Source: Leucogyrophana mollusca | Lineage: Eukaryota; Basidiomycota; Agaricomycetes; Boletales | Assembly (NCBI GenBank): GCA_021014945.1 | Contig: MU266574.1 | Location: forward strand, 1-40,507 | DNA length: 40,507 bases | Reading direction: 5' to 3' | Shown here: one piece after another, positions 35,253-40,507 of the stretch | Layout of the letters: each line of letters begins with the position of its first letter | How positions within the stretch are numbered: position 1 is the first letter of the stretch | Made by a program: the position numbers and the translations under genes | The notes under the pieces: generated by a model | What the model saw: the letters and a program-made list of their open reading frames with translations, nothing else | The model's database searches: none | What the model was told of the DNA's origin: nothing

Positions 35253-35373
35253 TAACCTATCGTCTCATTCCTTGCGACAAGTAAAAGCACCAGTGTAGAC
35301 TAGGCGCGCCGAGTTCACACAAAAATTTGTACATGAACACACTAGATAATGGGCTTTCGGAAGCACCTTTGGG

Positions 35374-38300
35374 TTAGGGACGATTCCGTGCAGCTGACAC
35401 CTCCTCAGAGCATTGCCAGCTTTTCGACCACTGTTTCAACTTGCCCTTTCTTATCCTTGCGAAGAAATCCTCCTTCTTGGCCTCGAAAGTCTCCTGGAGC
35501 GTCTGGCCATACTCAGCCAGACGAACCAGTACAGTGGCGAATTGGAAGGCCTGCAGAGGGTCAGAAAGATCAAATTGCAGGATGTTACGCTCCATAATGT
35601 AGATTCTCTAAATTGCGAACATGAGCCACCAACGATATAGCCAAGAGGATGTTACATACCCCGTCGTTCAACCACGATGCTGTCAAGGCACCCTGGTTTC
35701 CGTTCGTCACGAGGCTGTACACCAGTGTATTCGTAATGCCAACCGCTTCTAGGAACTTCAGAGACGACACCGCGTATATTCGAGACTGGTTCATCGCTTT
35801 GAAGATCGAGGTAGAGTCCTTCTTCTTGTACTCCACGGTAAGCACGGGTAAAAGCAGGTCGCGGTCGTGTTTGCGTATAGTTTCTTCCACAGCATCGCAC
35901 CGCAAGCGCCATTCAGATGAGATGCGTAATGGATTCCCGTTAGGGGACATGATATTCTCCAGAATGACCTTTTGTTCTTTGGGAAGGCCGACTGGGGGCG
36001 ACTTTTTGTGGGATGTCACCATGGAGGGATGTAAGGATTGGATGGGTTTTGAGTGGGACGAAGAACGGTTCTGTTGCACCTTCGGCTGTTTCTCTGCACT
36101 AGGAGAAACAACAGCGGGATCCTGTGCCTGTTTGTCGTTGACGGCCTTCGACTCCTGGGGATGCCGTATCAGCGCAAACCTCCCGATGAACACGTCTTCG
36201 TCACCCGGAGGGGCGAAAGCTCTCATGTCCTCGGCGACGCCACGGCAAGACGCGACAAGGATTGCGTCACATATCCCAGTGGTGGGCTCGTGTGCGGAAT
36301 GGTCCATGATGGCTCGGTGTACCACTTCGGGATTGCTTGAGTGATTTCGTATCGTGCTGTGGAAATGCGCAGCCTGGGAAACTGCCGCAAAGGCCTGATC
36401 CGTTTCGGCCATTGCTGAAGCGGCAACGCAGTGATTCAGATACCAAAAAGCAAGCTCTTTGCGCTCACGTATCAAACGTGCGAGGTCTTGAATCATGGGG
36501 TTCAAAGGGCAGTTAAGGGTGCGCTCCAACCTGTACTGAGTCAGGGATTGCGGAGGACAATGTAAAATGTACGCACAACACATTGTGTAAATCTTCCTGC
36601 GTACACTTGGGACTCAAAGTGTAGAACTGAAGCAACATTGTATCCCAAGCGTGGCGTCTCTCAGCCTCGTTCTGATTTCTTAGTTCCGCCGCCTGTTCCC
36701 GACTGCGAGCGCCAGCAGCAACACTCAAAATTACTGAAAGCCGAGACGACACAACGGCACTGTGAGCTTCGGAGAGAGGCTGGGTAAAGTGGCGCTGGTT
36801 GACTTGATACTGGTCAAACAGCACCTTCGAAAGGTTGGAAACGTGGCGATCCACAGACGGGAGCTCTTGCTATGAGGGAGCGAGTCAAGAACTATGAACT
36901 GCGTCGGAAAAGGAGGAACTCACTAAGGTCCCCCAAGACTTCGGCCAACGGGGTCCCGCCATAGCATCATACTCCTTGATCTTCTCGTTGACATTATCAT
37001 TGATTGCGCCGATGACCATCTGAATGCCAGCTTCCTCGGCATCAGGATCGTTATTGATTGCCTCGATAACCTTCTGAACGAAGTCATCATCGGCGGTGTC
37101 TTTAGAGTCAACATTGAGTTTCCTGAAGGTTTTATCGCGGAGAGCCTTTGCGCCTATCGTGTCTTTAGGAAGCTCGACATGGGTGATAGTGAATGCTTTT
37201 CGTTCGAAGAGCCAGTTAGAAATGGAGAGTCCTTCATCGAGACCTGTGTCACTCTTGGCAGCGAAACTGCACATCAGATACACTTAACAGAAAGATCACA
37301 CATTGATTAGAGAATGACCTCACCAAGAATTGCTGAGACGTGAAGTGGACTGAGATCGACTACGAACCGCTGAGGGCATTCCTGAGGTTGATTGGTCGCC
37401 GGAAGCATCTTTGCTGTGTGCCGAAGGTGAGTGTAGAACGCCAGTGACCCGATAGAATGGGTACTCACGCTTTGCCTTCTGCATTTCCATCAGTCGATGG
37501 AGATTGCCCATGCCTTGTGCTCACTGATAAATAAAACATGCTGACATGAATTGAGCCATGACGCTGACCGAGTTGTGGATCGCCCTCGCGTACGTGATGG
37601 GGATCGCGTGACGCGGTTCGAGCTTATATTTGAGCCATCTCTGGATGATGATTTGTCCCTGTTCGACTCTGTCCAGCGAGTGACGCTCTGAGACTGTCGC
37701 TCCCTATGTGGTACAGATATTAGGTTCGACACACAGGTATCGCGTTCAAAACAATGCACTTGCCCTGCTTTTTTCGTCATGCCTCGTGGAACAGAGGACT
37801 CTTGCGGAGTAACGATCGTTCTAGTCAACCGTCAAAATTGAGCTAGCAAGGCATAAAGGCAGAACCAACGGGACCGGCATTTGATTCTGAACGAAAGAAT
37901 GTGGAAGCTCTTCCTCAGGAATCGAATCCATCTGACCGACCATATCCTTTGGGGGACTGGGAGGAACGGTAACAGCCTGGTAAGGGGGAGAGGGAGTGCG
38001 AGGGAAAGACGACGACGAGGTATCGCTGTTCAGACCCCGCAAGTCAGCCTATTCCGACATCAATGACTGGGAAAGCCTAACCTCGAGGTATGCTGCACGT
38101 GGACATCGTTGGTCCAGTGGGCGACCCTTTCCACAACATTCCGATACTTTCCAGGTCTGGATGTGAAATCAATCAGATCAGATCGCCATGACAAGGGCGG
38201 ATGCATATTGGCAATTTCTATCGATGTGGCGTCGACCACATTATCAAAATGCTCGTGCAATCCCAGAACGAACTGAGAAAACGCGCAAGCCGCCACAGGA

Positions 38301-39349
38301 TCTGTAAGATCGTAGACTCCCAGCATATAGTCGAGCGATTGAGCACTATCAGCAAGTGCGAGGTGAACAGTAGGCTGAAGCACAGGCCATGTTCAAGCAG
38401 ATGCGGTGCAAAATGGGACCCAAGAACATACCAGTTGGGTTTCTGTGCAGCTATCCCAGTCTACCCATCCGAGTACAACTTGAAGAACTGTGCCACTGGC
38501 TGAATACAGCATGCCAACGGCTGGCTCGTGAATACCCCAGACGTGTCGCTGATACAACACGCTACACATCAGAGGGGCAATATGGACTTCGTCCGCGATG
38601 ACAAGCACTGGCAGGACTGCACTGAATCGCCTGCCGGAACCTGGCAAGATATGTGCGTCAAAGGGAACCTGTAACGACTCTTGAGAGGAAGTAGAAGACT
38701 CTGAGGCTTCCGGTTGTTCATCCCGTCCTTCCCGGCACGATGAATGGGTATCCGAATCCACCTCCATGTTATCAGCACAGCCAGGGGTATCTGTTCGAGA
38801 GACGTGTATCGTATGTGAGACTAGGATGGTGGCGACGCCGTCAATAGCATTTTGAGTAGACGCCTCAGGGTCCGAGACGCGAGGCATAATGAATGTCGCA
38901 TCCTCTCTGCAGAAAACCGTTGTCAGCCAAGCTTGTGTGCGTTCAACTTAGCTGTGGAGACAAACTCACAACACGGAGACATTGTCGGAGAACGTCATGG
39001 ATAGAGTGCTAACCAGAAGAGACCATAGTGCAATTGATGACCTCGGCAGGCACTGCCTGTGTCGATCGCATTCCATGAGCGCTCGTAAGTCAGATGACGT
39101 TCGAAGGACTAAGTCGAGCACGTCTTTCAGCGAGGGAGACGGACGTTGCAAGGTATTATCCAGGCGATCCTCTTGTAATCTCTCCCTAAGGAAAGGCAAT
39201 AGATCTGATGTCCCCTGTGAAGTTACAGGGTAGGGGCCAGTGGCAAGCCACGTCGGAAGCGGGTTGGTGAGTGAACGCGCGATCGGCCTGACGGCATTAG
39301 GCCAGTCAGACGGATCCGCCACAATATGAATGACCTCGCCAAATACCAT
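35374..39349 (-). CDS. Large protein with PD-(D/E)XK nuclease-like core, family unnamed
   Basis: Exons in reading order: 39349-38970, 38906-38432, 38374-38082, 38025-37870, 37820-37760, 37703-37525, 37478-37469, 37408-37324, 37282-36924, 36869-36577, 36530-35660, 35589-35374; 1125 residues with every phase consistent. Seen: near the C-terminus, EWRLRCD (970-976), an Asp pair (986, 988), LPVLTVEYKKK with E997-x-K999, then MNQSRIYAVSSLKFLEA (Gln1012), a turn-rich LVTNGNQGALTASW and FDLSDP (1060-1065). This is the order of a PD-(D/E)XK fold: strand, E-x-K, helix with Q. An earlier region (225-325) repeats the same plan with ADEV in place of EYK. The middle (about 435-760) has no domain I know. 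Role unknown; conservation in Agaricomycetes is my expectation, not checked. The 10-nt exon 37469-37478 is the least certain part. Confidence 0.65.
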
Positions 39350-40507
39350 CCGTGGCTAAAGGAGACGAAAAACAGCGCAAGCCAGAAGATTCACGATAAA
39401 CGTGCCAGGTTCACGTTCAGGATGAATGTGACGCGACGGACCAATCAGCTTGGTTTATTATAGGTTGTTGTTTTGTGGACTCAACAATGATAAACAACAC
39501 CTCTACGTGGACCACGTCGGAATCAATGGCGTTGTATCATTACAGTATGTACAACGCCTAGTCTCCAGTAGCTGACCCTAAAAACATATGACAGTCGATA
39601 CTATCGTTCCCACAGAAGTGCAATTTTTTCAATGAATCATTTCTGACACTTCAACAACTCAGTCCCTCTACTCAATATTTAAAAGCCATACATGATTATA
39701 CATTAGCTACATGACTCGCATTTTTGCTGATTTATTTTGCGTGAGGAGAAGCCTTCGGAGTGAACCCGGTCCTGCACAGCAAAATCCTAGTGTAATGCAA
39801 TTGGTCGTCACGGGGTGTCACACAGTCGGCTTCAATGGCACACATTAGTTTTGGATCCCGCTCGGCGCTTGGACTCAGAGTCAACTCAGAGTCCTCGATA
39901 ATGTGGGGATCGCAAGGCAACAAAACAGAAGGCGAGATTGAGCTGATTCAATGAAGACCGAGACAAATACAATGTGATATTACCAGTGGCCTGAGTGCCG
40001 AGTTTGATACATGAAAGGGCCCGGGTAAGGAGAACTCTGACTCGGGCCTTGCTAGCCTGAAATTTGCCTCAAGGTCAGCCCCGGTAGCCAGGCTCCTAGC
40101 TGCTTGTGTACGATGAGAACTATTGTAAAGTTTCTTATGAGTTTTGTTGCAGTGACAGTGAGCGAGGAGAATGTTTGTACTGCTTGCCGGGGTGCCGGAT
40201 ACTGTCCTGGAGCGGAGACTGGATTTTCTGCGCAACATCCCGATCCTGTCACACCTCTCACCCTCTAAATCGTGAAAGTGCCAATACTGGGATGACACCT
40301 GCATGCCCGCTACTTAGAATATGTGTTGCTTACTTGTATGAGTGCTAATAATGTGTCCCAGGTCAAAATTTTCACAATCATCCCCTCAATCTACATGTTC
40401 CTTGGGGCTAGTGATAGGTAAGCCTCTGCAAATCCGACTCTTTTGTTGTGCTGGAGGTGCAACATTGCTCCGAATTTTGATCTGACACCTCAGAATATCT
40501 ATTATAC
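39350..40507. other. Terminal intergenic region
   Basis: No gene is supported from the start of the nuclease-like gene to the window end. The stretch is AT-rich in 39560-39730. Open frames at 39948-40304 (-) and 40106-40348 (+) overlap each other and show no domain. A GTAAG-like donor near 40419 could belong to a gene starting off the right end, but one exon end is not enough to call it. Confidence 0.4.

Noticed and set aside
37741..37765. A sixth GC-AG intron with a perfect GCAAGT donor in the nuclease-like gene
   Set aside because: A GT donor (GTGCAT) four bases further on is in the correct phase and joins to the downstream frame, whereas the GC donor is not.
39948..40348. Overlapping frames on both strands near the right end
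   Set aside because: Neither has a domain or a plausible gene structure; they overlap each other.

Overview
This window reads as nuclear DNA of a filamentous basidiomycete, most likely a mushroom-forming Agaricomycete. Coding sequence is cut by many short introns (mostly about 45-65 nt) with GT...AG ends and exons down to 5-20 nt. Several proteins belong to families I know from Agaricomycetes: a DUF6532-like C-terminus, a many-exon intracellular GMC oxidoreductase, and a type II membrane protein with an HVRRGD motif. There are no bacterial operons, ribosome binding sites, CRISPR arrays, rRNA genes or convincing tRNA genes. All gene models were built by hand from reading frame, splice sites and family conservation; no search was run.

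Layout: 17-358 last exon of a DUF6532-like gene (+). 1276-4468 GMC oxidoreductase (+, 25 exons), inside a pair of inverted repeats at about 598-642 and 5338-5382. 4469-6129 no intact gene. 6130-7791 O-fucosyltransferase-like membrane protein (+). 8221-12063 Gyp2-type Rab GAP with GRAM, TBC and EF-hand regions (+), convergent with 12245-13726 a WDR5/Swd3-like WD40 protein (-). 13891-14928 mitochondrial EngB-type GTPase (+). 14929-17512 mostly empty, with a GC-rich hairpin and one doubtful ORF. 17513-18368 COA1 (-). 19176-19741 ZIM17/HEP1 (-), divergent from 19946-25197 DNA polymerase alpha catalytic subunit (+). 25305-26195 flavin reductase-like protein (-, no intron). 26243-28026 F-box protein (-). 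28621-31983 RTC4-like-domain protein (-). 32931-35252 MFS transporter (+). 35374-39349 a 1125-residue protein (-) with a putative PD-(D/E)XK nuclease-like core. 39350-40507 nothing identified.

The genes are mainly housekeeping and not one pathway. Four encode proteins that look mitochondrial (EngB, COA1, ZIM17, flavin reductase). POL1 is the replicative primer-extending polymerase and has an ACGCGT (MCB-type) element in the promoter it shares with ZIM17. The Rab GAP, WDR5-like and F-box proteins cover traffic, chromatin and ubiquitination.

The most interesting locus is 35374-39349. The C-terminal half carries an E-Y-K nuclease-like core followed by an FDLSDP segment. The N-terminal third carries a recognisably similar but catalytically degenerate version ending in YDLTDP. 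In both copies a phase-0 intron lies between the core and the (Y/F)DL(T/S)DP segment, which points to an internal duplication. Other notable features are five GC-AG introns among about 110, and exons of 5, 8 and 10 nt.
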